A stretch of 61,832 bases of DNA. It comes from Bacteroidales bacterium. GTDB taxonomy: Bacteria; Bacteroidota; Bacteroidia; Bacteroidales; Bacteroidaceae. How positions within the stretch are numbered: the first letter of the stretch is position 1; every line of letters begins with the position of its first letter. The stretch lies in the NCBI GenBank assembly GCA_022772475.1, contig JALEZQ010000074.1, positions 1 to 61,832 of the forward strand. Direction: 5' to 3'. Positions 16,824 through 27,800 of this stretch are shown piece after piece. The notes under the pieces were generated by a model that worked only from the letters and a program-made list of their open reading frames with translations, was not told the DNA's origin and did no database searches. Both the position numbers and the translations under genes were made by a program.

Positions 16824-17861
16824 ATGCACCGCAAACTCCTCCTCTCCCTCCTGCTCCTGACCCTCAGCATGGGGAGCGCCGCCGCCCAGCGCATCGGCGT
16901 ATGGGCCGTGGCCTTCTACAACCTTGAAAACCTCTTCGATACCGAAGACGACCCCGACAACCCCGGCGACGACGAGTTTCTGCCCACCGGCCCCTACCAG
17001 TGGACGCAAGACAAGTATGAGCAGAAACTCTCCAACCTGGCCACCGTCATTTCCCAACTCGCCCGCGAGCACTGCCCCGTAGGTCCCGCCGTCATCGGCA
17101 TCTCCGAGGTAGAGAACGAGCGCGTCGTGGCCGACCTCGTCGCCCGCCCCGAACTGCGCGACATGGGTCTGCGCTACGTTCACTACCCCTCGCCCGACCG
17201 CCGCGGTATCGACGTCGCCCTGCTCTACAACCCCCGCCTGTTCCGCCTGACCGGTTCGTGCGTCTATCCCTTCGTCATGCCCGGCCAGCCCAACTTCCGC
17301 TCGCGCGACCAGCTCGTCGTCACCGGCCAGATGGGTGGCGAGCCCGTCAGCGTCATCGTCAACCACTGGCCCTCGCGCTACGGCGGCGATAAGTCCAAAC
17401 CCTCGCGCGCTGCCGCCGCCGCCATCTGCCGCCACATCGCCGACAGCATCTGTGCCGCCTCGCCCGCGAACAAGGTTATCATCGTCGGCGACCTCAACGA
17501 CGACCCCACCGACGAGAGTTGCGCCAAGGTGCTCGGCGCCACACGCCGCGCCAAGGACGTCAAGCCCGGCGGCTACTTCAACGCCACCTGGCCCCTCTTC
17601 GACCGCGGCATAGGCTCCCTGTGCTATCAGGACGCCTGGTGCCTCTACGACCAGCACATCATCTCCGCCTCCTTCCTGGCCGACAAGAGCGGCCGCACGC
17701 TGCGCTTCTGGAAGACCGAGGTGTTCAACCGCGACTTCATCACCACCGACGTGGGCAAGAAGAAAGGCTACCCCAAGCGCGCCTTCGACGGCAGCCGATG
17801 GCAGAATGGCTACTCCGACCACTTCCCCACCATCACCTACTTCACCAAGCAGCTGCCCTGA
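16824..17861 (+). CDS. Exported endonuclease/exonuclease/phosphatase (EEP) family protein
   Basis: 345 residues from the ATG at 16824, which begins a signal peptide (MHRKLLLSLLLLTLSMGSAAAQ). The mature protein has the EEP fold: AFYNLENLFD with the metal-ligand Asn, IGISEVENE with the catalytic Glu, RRGIDVALLYNPRLF, VNHWPSRYGG (His of the catalytic core), IIVGDLNDDPTDES (Asp/Asn pair) and YSDHFPTITYF with the terminal DH. All catalytic motifs are intact, so it should be an active metal-dependent phosphodiesterase or nuclease acting outside the inner membrane. It lies downstream of the receptor/DUF5689 pair but across a 915-bp repeat-filled gap, so co-transcription is doubtful. A sphingomyelinase-like or phosphatase activity is an alternative. 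Confidence 0.87.
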   Translation: MHRKLLLSLLLLTLSMGSAAAQRIGVWAVAFYNLENLFDTEDDPDNPGDDEFLPTGPYQWTQDKYEQKLSNLATVISQLAREHCPVGPAVIGISEVENERVVADLVARPELRDMGLRYVHYPSPDRRGIDVALLYNPRLFRLTGSCVYPFVMPGQPNFRSRDQLVVTGQMGGEPVSVIVNHWPSRYGGDKSKPSRAAAAAICRHIADSICAASPANKVIIVGDLNDDPTDESCAKVLGATRRAKDVKPGGYFNATWPLFDRGIGSLCYQDAWCLYDQHIISASFLADKSGRTLRFWKTEVFNRDFITTDVGKKKGYPKRAFDGSRWQNGYSDHFPTITYFTKQLP

Positions 17862-18028
17862 GCTACGCTGCACTCACGCCGCTGCCGCCCCGCTGCTGCC
17901 GCCCCGTTCCACGCCGTCAGCCCGCCCCACAGCACCGCTCCGACGGACCACAGTTCGGCAAAATGCCCTCTGCAGACGGCAACTTAGGCACAAAGTTTGA
18001 GGCAATGTGCATTTTTTAGGCCAATTGC

Positions 18029-18059
18029 TTGCCTATCTTAAGAAATAGTCCTACTTTTG
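18029..18059 (+). promoter_or_regulatory. acpP promoter
   Basis: TTG at 18029-18031, 20-nt spacer, then TACTTTTG (TAnnTTTG) at 18052-18059, 53 nt before the acpP ATG. Confidence 0.8.
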
Positions 18060-18112
18060 CACCGTCAATCAGAAAAACAACTCATCACATAAATTCTCAA
18101 AAATCAAGAACC

Positions 18113-18349
18113 ATGTCTGAAATTGCAGAAAAAGTAAAAGCAATCATCGTTGACAAACTGAGCGTTGACGAAGCCGAAGTAAAGAACGAAGCCAGCTTCT
18201 CTAACGACCTGGGCGCTGACTCTCTCGATACCGTAGAGCTCATCATGGAGTTCGAGAAGCAGTTCAACGTAACCATTCCCGATGATCAGGCTGAGAAGAT
18301 CTCTACCGTAGGTGACGCTATCAAGTACATCGAAGAGCACGCCAAATAA
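18113..18349 (+). CDS. acpP: Acyl carrier protein
   Basis: A 78-residue acidic helical protein that carries growing acyl chains on a phosphopantetheine arm during fatty acid synthesis. The attachment motif [10 protein letters not shown] places the modified Ser near residue 37. Length and sequence are typical. The start at 18113 is fixed by [16 protein letters not shown], which begins helix 1; the open frame upstream to 18029 overlaps the promoter. Codon usage and low GC relative to its neighbours fit very high expression. It is followed by a strong hairpin (18380-18440) before fabF, which would allow more acpP than fabF transcript. Confidence 0.97.
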   Translation: MSEIAEKVKAIIVDKLSVDEAEVKNEASFSNDLGADSLDTVELIMEFEKQFNVTIPDDQAEKISTVGDAIKYIEEHAK

Positions 18350-18379
18350 TAGAGCTCTCCCCTCTTAATTCCCCCCAAG

Positions 18380-18441
18380 GGGGGAGGACACCAACCACCC
18401 ACGCCTCGGCGTTGCCGGATTTGTGTCCTCCCCCTTTATTC
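18380..18441 (+). terminator. Terminator/attenuator between acpP and fabF
   Basis: A perfect 12-bp stem (GGGGGAGGACAC, 18380-18391, with GTGTCCTCCCCC, 18423-18434) is followed by TTTATTC. An additional CCCCCC/GGGGGG pairing overlaps the left arm (18371-18384), so two alternative folds are possible. Confidence 0.8.
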
Positions 18442-18484
18442 TTATTTATACAACACCCCCTTTACATAATTATCCTTCTTACTT

Positions 18485-19750
<1,266 letters not shown>

Positions 19751-19773
19751 TCCCTCCCTCTCATTCCCTGAGT

Positions 19774-19813
19774 GGTGTGCGTTAAAGCCTTCGTGCCCGC
19801 CGCACACCCTTTT
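19774..19813 (+). terminator. Terminator between fabF and rnc
   Basis: GGTGTGCG (19774-19781) pairs with CGCACACC (19801-19808), followed by CTTTT. The loop is long (19 nt), so strength is uncertain. Confidence 0.6.
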
Positions 19814-19924
19814 ACCGGATGCCGCCGTCCGTCATCCCCGCAGCCTTCGCTCTTTTCCCGCAGAAGGCTCGGCGGGAAACGGGCAGCGGCATCTTGGAAA
19901 GCAGGGAAAACATAACGCTACAGA

Positions 19925-21895
19925 ATGATCAACCAACTCATAGACCGGGTGCGGTTCATGTTCTGCAAGGACAAGCCCCTTGCCTCGGCCCTGCGCAATA
20001 TCCTGGGCTTTTATCCCCGCAACCTGGACGTCTATCGCATCGCCCTGGCCCATAAGTCGGCCAAGTTTCGCCCCCGCCGCGGACAGCGCTTCGAGCGCCC
20101 GCTCAACAACGAGCGGCTGGAGTATCTCGGCGATGCCATCCTCGAAGCCGTCACCAGCGACATCCTCTACCACAAATACCCCCGTCAGGGCGAGGGCTTC
20201 CTGACCAGCACCCGCGCCAAACTCGTGCAGCGCTCCATGCTCAACCGCCTCGCCGACGAGATGGGACTGGATAAACTCATCAACAAGTCGCTCGTGGCCA
20301 GCACCCACAATGTCAACATCGGCGGCAACGCCTTCGAGGCCCTCGTCGGCGCCGTCTATCTGGACCGCGGCTACCGCTACTGCCAGTGGTTCGTCGGCCA
20401 CCGCATCATCGGTTCGCTGCTCGATGTGGACACCGTGGCGCGCAAGGAAATCAACTTCAAGAGCAAACTCCTGGAGTGGTCGCAGAAGAACCGCATCCAG
20501 ATGACCTACAGCGACACGCAGATCGACAAGCCCGGCAGCAACAGTGCCGAGTTTGTCAGCATCGCCCTCCTCGAAGGCGTCAAGGCCGGTCGCGGCACGG
20601 GCTTCTCCAAGAAAGAGAGCCAGCAGAACGCTGCCAAGGAAGCCCTCATCAATATGCGCGCCAGCCAGACCTTCTACGAGAGCATCTTCCACGCCAAGGA
20701 GCAGCGCACCGCCATGGAAGAGAGCGAAATCTGCGTCCTGCCCCGCATCCAGGAGATAGAGGACGCTGTACAGCAGCGCTTCGCCGCACAGGCCAAGGAC
20801 GGCCAGCGCCGCCGCGAACGCAATGCCAAGGACGCCGACGCCAAGAATGCGCCCGCCAAGACTGCCGCTGAGCCCAAGAAGGGCGAGCCTAAGGCCGCTG
20901 AGCCCAAGCGCGAGGCCAAGAAGGGGGAGGCCAAGACTGCCGAACCTAAGCGCGAGGCCAAGAAGACGGAGACCAAGAGCGCTGAAGTGAAGGCTGCCGA
21001 ACCCAAGGCTGCTGAGCCCAAGCGCGAGGCCAAAGAACAGCAGTCCAAGCGCGAAGCCAAGAAGGATGAGCCTAAGGCCGCCGAAGTGAAGGCCGCTGAG
21101 CCCAAGGCTGCCGAACCCAAGCGCGAGGCCAAAGAACAGCAGTCCAAGCGCGAGGCCAAGAAGGCCGAACCTAAGCGCGAAGTGAAGGCCCAGCCGGAAG
21201 TGAAGGCCCAGCCGGAAGTGAAAGAGGCTCCCGCTCCTTCTCCCGCCTCCGAGGCCCCTGTACAGACCGAGGCTCCCGCAGAACAAGAAGTTCCCGCAGA
21301 GCCCACGAAACCTGCCAAGGTCGAGACCCCCGCACAGCCCGAAGCAGTGGCCCCCACCGAGGATACCGCCGTAGAGGTGGCACCTGTCGAGGCCGCTCCC
21401 GCTGAGCCCGCTCCTGTCGAGGAGACACCCGCTAAGGCGTCTGCCCCTGTCGAGGCCGTTCCCGCTGAGGAAATGCCCGCTAAGGTCGCTCCTGTTCCTG
21501 TTGAGCCTGCCCCGGCTGAGACTACTGCTTCTGCCGAGCCCGCTGCTGAGGTTGCTGCTGAGCCTGCCGCTGCAAAGCCTGCCGCTGAGGTTGCTGCTGA
21601 GCCCGCTGAGGCTGTATCTACCGAGACGGTTCTCGCCGAGGATGAGGCCGCTACCGAACTCGCCGATGCCGCCCCCGCCGCTAAGTCCAAGAGCAGGTCG
21701 CGTCGTCGTCGCAAGTCCAAGACAGCCGCTTCCGCAGACGAGGCCGCTCCCGCCGCCGAAGCTCCCGCCGCTGAAGCCGCAGCCCCCGCCTCAGAAGTCC
21801 CTGCCGCCGCAGCCCCTGCCACGCCCCGTCGTCGCCGTTCGGGTCGTCGGGCTCCCGGCAAGTCGCAGTCCGCGGCTCCCGAAGCAGAGGCATAA
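19925..21895 (+). CDS. rnc: Ribonuclease III with a ~365-residue low-complexity C-terminal tail
   Basis: 656 residues; an ordinary RNase III has about 220-350. Residues 15-165 form the catalytic domain with NNERLEYLGDAILE (acidic residues E63, E66 and D70) and GGNAFEALVGAVYLDRGY (E138; Asn where E. coli has Asp). Residues 174-245 form the dsRNA-binding domain ending in GFSKKESQQNAAKEAL. A short helical region follows to 290, then the tail: first Lys/Glu/Pro repeats (E-P-K-R-E-A-K-K units, about 310-430), then Ala/Pro/Glu-rich acidic sequence, and two arginine clusters near the end (SRSRRRRKSK and PRRRRSGRRAPGK). It processes rRNA and other double-stranded RNA; the tail is probably disordered and may bind RNA or partners. 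The frame is uninterrupted and strongly biased, so the tail looks real. Confidence 0.93.
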   Translation: MINQLIDRVRFMFCKDKPLASALRNILGFYPRNLDVYRIALAHKSAKFRPRRGQRFERPLNNERLEYLGDAILEAVTSDILYHKYPRQGEGFLTSTRAKLVQRSMLNRLADEMGLDKLINKSLVASTHNVNIGGNAFEALVGAVYLDRGYRYCQWFVGHRIIGSLLDVDTVARKEINFKSKLLEWSQKNRIQMTYSDTQIDKPGSNSAEFVSIALLEGVKAGRGTGFSKKESQQNAAKEALINMRASQTFYESIFHAKEQRTAMEESEICVLPRIQEIEDAVQQRFAAQAKDGQRRRERNAKDADAKNAPAKTAAEPKKGEPKAAEPKREAKKGEAKTAEPKREAKKTETKSAEVKAAEPKAAEPKREAKEQQSKREAKKDEPKAAEVKAAEPKAAEPKREAKEQQSKREAKKAEPKREVKAQPEVKAQPEVKEAPAPSPASEAPVQTEAPAEQEVPAEPTKPAKVETPAQPEAVAPTEDTAVEVAPVEAAPAEPAPVEETPAKASAPVEAVPAEEMPAKVAPVPVEPAPAETTASAEPAAEVAAEPAAAKPAAEVAAEPAEAVSTETVLAEDEAATELADAAPAAKSKSRSRRRRKSKTAASADEAAPAAEAPAAEAAAPASEVPAAAAPATPRRRRSGRRAPGKSQSAAPEAEA

Positions 21896-21914
21896 CGTCC
21901 CCTCATTTCTTACA

Positions 21915-21960
21915 ATACAAGCAACGCACCGCAGCCTTCGCCGCGGTGCGTTGCTTGTAT
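21915..21960. terminator. Bidirectional terminator between rnc and the transglutaminase gene
   Basis: An 18-bp perfect stem (ATACAAGCAACGCACCGC arm) with a 10-nt loop lies between two convergent genes; T-rich sequence follows on both strands. Confidence 0.85.
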
Positions 21961-21991
21961 TTATAGTCTGTCAGTAATGGCGCCTTCTCCA

Positions 21992-24616
21992 CTAAATCTT
22001 CCCCAGCGCCTGCTTGATTTGCTCGCCGATGCCGATGGTGTAGCCCTGGCGGGCGAAGACCACGCGGTTGAAGGTGTCCGTCAGGATGACCACGGGCCAT
22101 TCGTTGCCCTGCGTCAGCGTGCTGCCGAAGAGTTCGTTGCGGGCGCTGCCCTCGCTGTCAATGCCGAAGTGCATCGTAGCGGGCAGGTTGGGGAACTCGT
22201 GACGGCGCGCCTCAAAGTGCGCCAACTCGTCCGCCGAGGCGAAGAGCACCACGATGGGGCGACCCCAGGCCTCAAGGTCCGCCTTGAGCAGTTCGATGTC
22301 GTGCAGCACGTGCGTCGAAGGCTCGTGGTTCGCCTTCGCCAGGACGACCACGAAGTAGCCGCGTCCCGTCAGCGACAGCAGCGAACGCTTCTGCTGCGCC
22401 TCCGCGTCGTAGAAGATGTTCTCCGAGTTGAACGAGCCGATAACCTGCAGTTTGTCCTCGTTGCGGCGCATCTCCAACGGTATGCCCAGCGTGTCAGTCC
22501 CCGCCGCGTGGAACACCCGCATACGAGCCGCCACGCTGCCGTCCGCCATGCGAGTGCCCGACATCAGGACGTAGTCGCCCTCGTCCACCGGCGTGCCCTC
22601 AGCGAAGCGCGAACGCCAGGTGTCTGTCTCGGCATACTCCTGCAGCGCCGGTCGGCCGTCCACCAGGCGCGACAGCGAGAAGTGGTGGTAGTAGCCCGGG
22701 TTCTCCATGTAGGCCCGCGGCGTGTAGTCGAGGCGCAGGGGTATGGCCGGCGTCTGTGCTGCTGCCGAGCCCTCCTTCTGCGCTTCCAGCGTCACCGTCT
22801 GCCACGGTGCGCCGGCTGCCGTGCGATACTGCACCTTACCCGTCACCTCGTCGATGCGCGAGCGGATGCCCATGCTGCGCGCCATCGCCACGAAGAGGAT
22901 GCCCTTCGAGCGCAGGTCCGCCCGGCGGCATACGTAAGCCGCGCGCGGCGAGAGGCAGTAGTGCTGCGGGTTCCATTGGCTGTCCGTCTCGATATGGCGC
23001 GCCACGAAGTCGGCCAGCCGCTGCGGGTCAGCCTGGTAGCGTGCCTTGTCGCCGGCCGTCAGCGTGCCGTCGAAGAAGGCGCGCCACGGCGTCAGTCCCT
23101 CGTTGGCGATGCGCGCCCCGAGGTCCGTCATGTCGTCCACCCCTTGGCGGCTTAGCACCGCCAGGTGCGAGCGCAGGATGTCCAGGTCGAAGTCGCGCAG
23201 GTCCTTGTCGCTCAGCGTCGCCAGCAGGGCGAAGGCCCGTTCGCGGTCCGCCGTCGGCGTCTCCGCCAGCAGACGCTGCAGGTTACGCCAGTTGCCGCAC
23301 GCCTTGACCATCAGCGGGCGCACGCGGTCGTAGTCTAAGGAGAAGAAGCGGCAGAAGTGGCGCGTTGAAGCCTCGTCCGGGAACGATGACACGTAAGCCC
23401 TGCGCAGACTGTCCTCGTAGGTCTTGCGGCGGTCGTTCTCTGCCGCCGCCTCCGCCGGCACCACGGGCATGTTCGACCGTCCCTTCGGCGGCGTGATGTC
23501 CAGGTCCATGGCGTAGGTGTCGCCCGCCTGGTGGTCCAGCACCACCGTCACCGTGCCCTGCTTTCCGACGCTGCATTTGGCGAAGCCGTAGTGCGTGCCG
23601 TCCGTAGCCCATGCCACGAGGTCGCCCAGGCCCGCCGTAATCTGTGCGCGGCCCGCGTCGTCCGTCGTGGTGCGCATGACGGTGTAGAGTTCGGCGTAGT
23701 TGTAGAGCTTAAACTCCACCGTGGCGCCCTTCACCGCCTTGCCCTCGCGGTCCGTCACCACCACCGTGGCCCGCTCCACCGGCGCATAGTTCGCCGTGAC
23801 GTTGATTTCCGTGTAGCACGGCGTGCGCGCCATCACGTCCTCCGGACCGTCGTAGCGACCATACACCTTGGTGTGCATCAGCATGCCGCGCGATGCCGGC
23901 TGGTTGAACCATCCCAGGTCCAGCACCGCCTCCGGCTCGCAGGCCCCGAGGAAGTGCCAGCTGCCATCCACCCAGGCCTCCACCCAGGCGTGGTTGTCGT
24001 CCGTATGCGCCCATCGCGGCGTATAGACCTGGCGTGCCGGAATGCCCACCGCGCGCAGTGCCGCCACGGTGAACGTCGATTCCTCGCCGCAGCGCCCCGT
24101 GGCCGTGCGCATCGACGCCAGCGGTGCCGACGTGCGGCTGTCCGACGGCTTGTACGTCACATACTCGTGGCACCAGTGGTTCACCTCGAGCACCGCCTCG
24201 CGCATCGTCAGGTGCGCCACGCGGCGGCGCAGTTCGTCATAGCATGCCGTGCGGAAGGTATCGAGATTCTCGTTGTTCACCCTCACGGGCAGGACGAAGT
24301 GGAGCCATTCGCGCAGCGGCACCTTCTGTCCCCACGGCATGTCGTGGCGGGCGCGCAGGGCGCAGTTGGTCTGTGCGGCATAGTAGGCGGCCGAGTAGTC
24401 CGCCATGTCCGGCCAGGGCATGTAGGCGTAGAGGAAGTGGAGCGCCGTGCGCCCCTCGTCAGGCAGTGCGGCGAAGGCCGTGGTGTCAACGCGGGCCTGC
24501 GCCATGTCGGCCCGGCGCAGGGCATAGTCCGCCTCTATCTGTGCCGGCGTCTGTGCCGTGGCCGCTGTGGCGCCCGTGACCAGCGCCAGGAAGAGGGAAA
24601 AAGGTCTGTGGGTCAT
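21992..24616 (-). CDS. Exported transglutaminase-like protein with Ig-like and thioredoxin-fold-like regions
   Basis: 874 residues with a signal peptide (cleavage near TAATAQ-TP). The transglutaminase core is at about 135-230: TGRCGEES with the nucleophile Cys176, and HTDDNHAWVEAWVDG with His209. Around 285-370 there is an Ig/carboxypeptidase-regulatory-like domain (VTDREGKAVKGATVEFKLYN). The last 95 residues look like a thioredoxin fold (PIVVLFASADELAHFE... EWPVVILTDTFNRVVFARQG) but lack a CXXC pair. In Bacteroidetes such proteins are usually predicted periplasmic or surface peptidases or amidases rather than true cross-linkers. The substrate is unknown. It is divergent from the GH31 gene, with its own -7 box at 24654. 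Confidence 0.82.
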   Translation of the reverse strand: MTHRPFSLFLALVTGATAATAQTPAQIEADYALRRADMAQARVDTTAFAALPDEGRTALHFLYAYMPWPDMADYSAAYYAAQTNCALRARHDMPWGQKVPLREWLHFVLPVRVNNENLDTFRTACYDELRRRVAHLTMREAVLEVNHWCHEYVTYKPSDSRTSAPLASMRTATGRCGEESTFTVAALRAVGIPARQVYTPRWAHTDDNHAWVEAWVDGSWHFLGACEPEAVLDLGWFNQPASRGMLMHTKVYGRYDGPEDVMARTPCYTEINVTANYAPVERATVVVTDREGKAVKGATVEFKLYNYAELYTVMRTTTDDAGRAQITAGLGDLVAWATDGTHYGFAKCSVGKQGTVTVVLDHQAGDTYAMDLDITPPKGRSNMPVVPAEAAAENDRRKTYEDSLRRAYVSSFPDEASTRHFCRFFSLDYDRVRPLMVKACGNWRNLQRLLAETPTADRERAFALLATLSDKDLRDFDLDILRSHLAVLSRQGVDDMTDLGARIANEGLTPWRAFFDGTLTAGDKARYQADPQRLADFVARHIETDSQWNPQHYCLSPRAAYVCRRADLRSKGILFVAMARSMGIRSRIDEVTGKVQYRTAAGAPWQTVTLEAQKEGSAAAQTPAIPLRLDYTPRAYMENPGYYHHFSLSRLVDGRPALQEYAETDTWRSRFAEGTPVDEGDYVLMSGTRMADGSVAARMRVFHAAGTDTLGIPLEMRRNEDKLQVIGSFNSENIFYDAEAQQKRSLLSLTGRGYFVVVLAKANHEPSTHVLHDIELLKADLEAWGRPIVVLFASADELAHFEARRHEFPNLPATMHFGIDSEGSARNELFGSTLTQGNEWPVVILTDTFNRVVFARQGYTIGIGEQIKQALGKI

Positions 24617-24653
24617 AATGAAGGTGTGATGTGTTGCGTGGTTATGATGCCGA

Positions 24654-24661
24654 CAAAGATA
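24654..24661 (-). promoter_or_regulatory. -7 box of the transglutaminase-like gene
   Basis: The minus strand reads TATCTTTG (TAnnTTTG), 37 nt upstream of its ATG. Confidence 0.55.
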
Positions 24662-24768
24662 AGGAAAAACCCGCGGTCGCCACGTGTGCTGCCGCAGGTA
24701 GAAATCTTAACCTGTGTTATCATTCTGTTTTATTTGCTGCCGGCGCCCTGCCATTCGCAAAAAAGCAC

Positions 24769-24776
24769 TACCTTTG
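24769..24776 (+). promoter_or_regulatory. -7 box of the GH31 gene
   Basis: TACCTTTG (TAnnTTTG), 115 nt before the chosen ATG at 24892. The upstream in-frame ATG at 24631 would start before this promoter and was rejected. Confidence 0.55.
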
Positions 24777-24891
24777 GACTGTGGTATGTACTGCCGCCGG
24801 CAGGCCGCGCCCCGCGTGCGGCTGTGGGAGGAAGAAGCAGTACATGCCGCCCCCGCTGCTGTACATTCATTACAAACTAACCGCAATAACC

Positions 24892-27800
24892 ATGAAACAA
24901 TCCCCTCTGATGAAGGGCGGCCGCTACGCCATCATGGCGCTGGCCCTGCCGCTCGCCGCAGGTACTGCGACGGCCCTGCCCTCAGCATCGGCGCTGCCCG
25001 CTCAGCATATCAGCCGCATGGCCGACGCCGGCGTGGTGAAGAGTGCGCGCCAGATCAACCCCACCACCATCGAGGTGCTCTACCAGGATGGCAAGATGCT
25101 CACCCTCGACTTCTACGGCGCCAACATCGTGCGCCTGTTCCGCGACGACCAGGGCGGCATCCTGCGCGACCCCGTGGCCTCGCCCCCCGCACAGATTCTC
25201 GTTGATAACGCCCGCCGCTACCCCGGCAGCGTTGTCCTGCAGGACGGTGCACAGGCCATCACCGCCACGACGGACAAGGTGGCCCTCAGCATCAACAAGA
25301 GTACGGGCCTGCTCACCCTGACCAACCGCAGCACGGGTGAGGTCGTGGTGCAGGAACTCCTCCCCGCACAACTGGGCGAGAAGAGCACGACGCTGACCTT
25401 TGCCGCAGCCGCCGACGAATACTTCTACGGCGGCGGCGTGCAGAACGGCCGTTTCTCGCACAAGGGCAAGAGCATCGCCATCGTCAACACCAACAACTGG
25501 GTGGACGGCGGCGTGGCATCGCCCACACCTTTCTATTGGAGCACCAAGGGCTACGGCGTGATGTGGCACACCTTCCGCCCCGGGCGCTACGACTTCGGCG
25601 CCACCGAGGAGGGCAAGGTGACCATTACCCACAACGAGAAATATCTTGACGTCTTCCTCATGGTCGATGAGACGCCCGTAGGTCTGCTCAACGACTTCTA
25701 CCAGCTCACCGGCAACCCCGTCCTCCTGCCCAAGTTCGGCTTCTATCAGGGACACCTCAACGCCTACAACCGTGACTACTGGACGCCCGACGAGAAAGGC
25801 TTCATGCTCTACGAGGATGGCAAACGCTACAAAGAGAGCCAGAAGGACAATGGTGGCGTCAAGGAAAGCCTCAATGGCGAGAAGAATAACTACCAGTTCT
25901 CTGCCCGTGCAGCCATCGACCGCTACCTCAATAACGATATGCCCCTGGGCTGGTTCCTGCCCAACGACGGCTACGGCGCTGGCTACGGCCAGACGGGCAC
26001 CCTCGACGGCAACATCGCCAACCTTAAGTCGTTCGGCGACTACGCCCGCTCTAAGGGTGTCGAGATTGGCCTGTGGACCCAGAGCGACCTGCACCCCAAG
26101 CAGGGCATCGAGGCCCTGCTGCAGCGCGACATCGTCAAGGAGGTGCGCGACGCCGGTGTCCGCGTACTCAAGACGGACGTGGCATGGGTCGGCGCAGGCT
26201 ACAGTTTCGGTCTGAACGGCGTGGCCGACGTGGGCGAGATCATGCCCTACTACGGCAGCAACGCCCGCCCCTTCATCATCTCGCTCGACGGCTGGGCCGG
26301 CACGCAGCGCTACGCCGGCATCTGGAGCGGTGACCAGACGGGTGGCGACTGGGAGTACATCCGCTTCCACATCCCCACGTTCATCGGCTCGGGCCTCTCC
26401 GGACAGCCCAACATCAGTTCGGACACCGACGGTATCTTCGGCGGTAAGAACGTGCCTGTCAACGTGCGCGAGTTCCAGTGGAAGACCTTCACTCCCATGG
26501 AACTGAATATGGACGGCTGGGGCAGCAACCCCAAGTACCCGCATGTGTTGGGCGAGCCCGCCACCTCCATCAACCGCTCCTACCTCAAGCTCAAGAGCAT
26601 GCTCATGCCCTATGCCTACACCGCAGCCGCCGAGGCCGTGGACGGCAAGCCCATGATCCGCGCCATGTTCCTCGACTCCCCCAACGCCTACACCCTCGGC
26701 ACGGCCACGCAGTACCAGTTTATGTTCGGCCCGAGTTTCCTTGTGGCGCCCATCTACCAGGCCACGCGTGCCGACGAGCAGGGCAACGACATACGCAACG
26801 GCATCTACCTGCCTGAGGGCCGCTGGGTGGACTACTATAACGGCGACGTCTATCAGGGCGGCCGCATCATCAACGAGTATGACGCACCCCTCTGGAAACT
26901 CCCCGTCTTCGTCAAGGCCGATGCCATCATCCCCATGACCAACCCCAACAATAACCCCGTCGGCATCCGCAAGGACTATCGCGCCTACGAAATCTATGCC
27001 GAGAACGGCGCCACCTACAACGAGTATGACGACGACGGCATGACGCAGGCCTATCTCGACGGCCGCAGCACGCGCACCCTCGTCACCACCGCCGTGAACA
27101 AGGGCCGCCTGAGCCTCACCATCGACCCCACCATCGGCGCCTTCGACGGCTTCGTCAAGGACAAGGTCACCGAGCTCCGCATCAACGTCAGCCGCCAGCC
27201 CAAGAAAGTGGTGGCCAAGGTGGGAGGAAAGAGTGTAAAACTCCAGGCCGTCAGCAGCGAGGCCGACTTTGAGAACGGACAGAACGTCGTCTTCTACGAC
27301 GCTGCGCCCAACCTCAACCGCTTCGCCACCAAGGGCAGCGACGCTGAGAAAATGCAGGTCATCAAAAACCCGCAGCTGAAGGTCAAGCTGGCTGCCACTG
27401 ACGTGTGCGAGAACGCCGTCGAGGTCACTGTGGACGGCTTCGCCTACGCACCGGCCGACCGCCAGCGCACGCACAGCGGCAGCCTCAGTGCGCCCAAGGC
27501 AAGTGTGAACGAAGAGGGAACGGAACCCTTCGCCCTGACGCCCTCGTGGCCGGCCGTGGACAATGCCGACTACTATGAGATTGAGTTCCAGGGCATGATT
27601 TACTCCACCATCCGCTCCACCGCCTTCACCATCGACGGCCTCACCGCCGAGACGCCCTACAGCATGAAGGTGCGGGCCGTCAACAAGGACGGCGTGTCCG
27701 AATGGACCACCTGCACCGCCACCACCAAGAGCAACCCGCTCGAGTTTGCCATCCGCGGCATCAAGGCCGTCAACAGCGCACCCGACCAGGGCGGCAGCAC

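Noticed and set aside
16215..17873. A 552-residue minus-strand ORF that translates part of the 22-bp array into PAAG/RLVL-type repeats
   Set aside because: The 22-bp period is not a multiple of three, all frames are open through the array, and the other half is antisense to the EEP nuclease.
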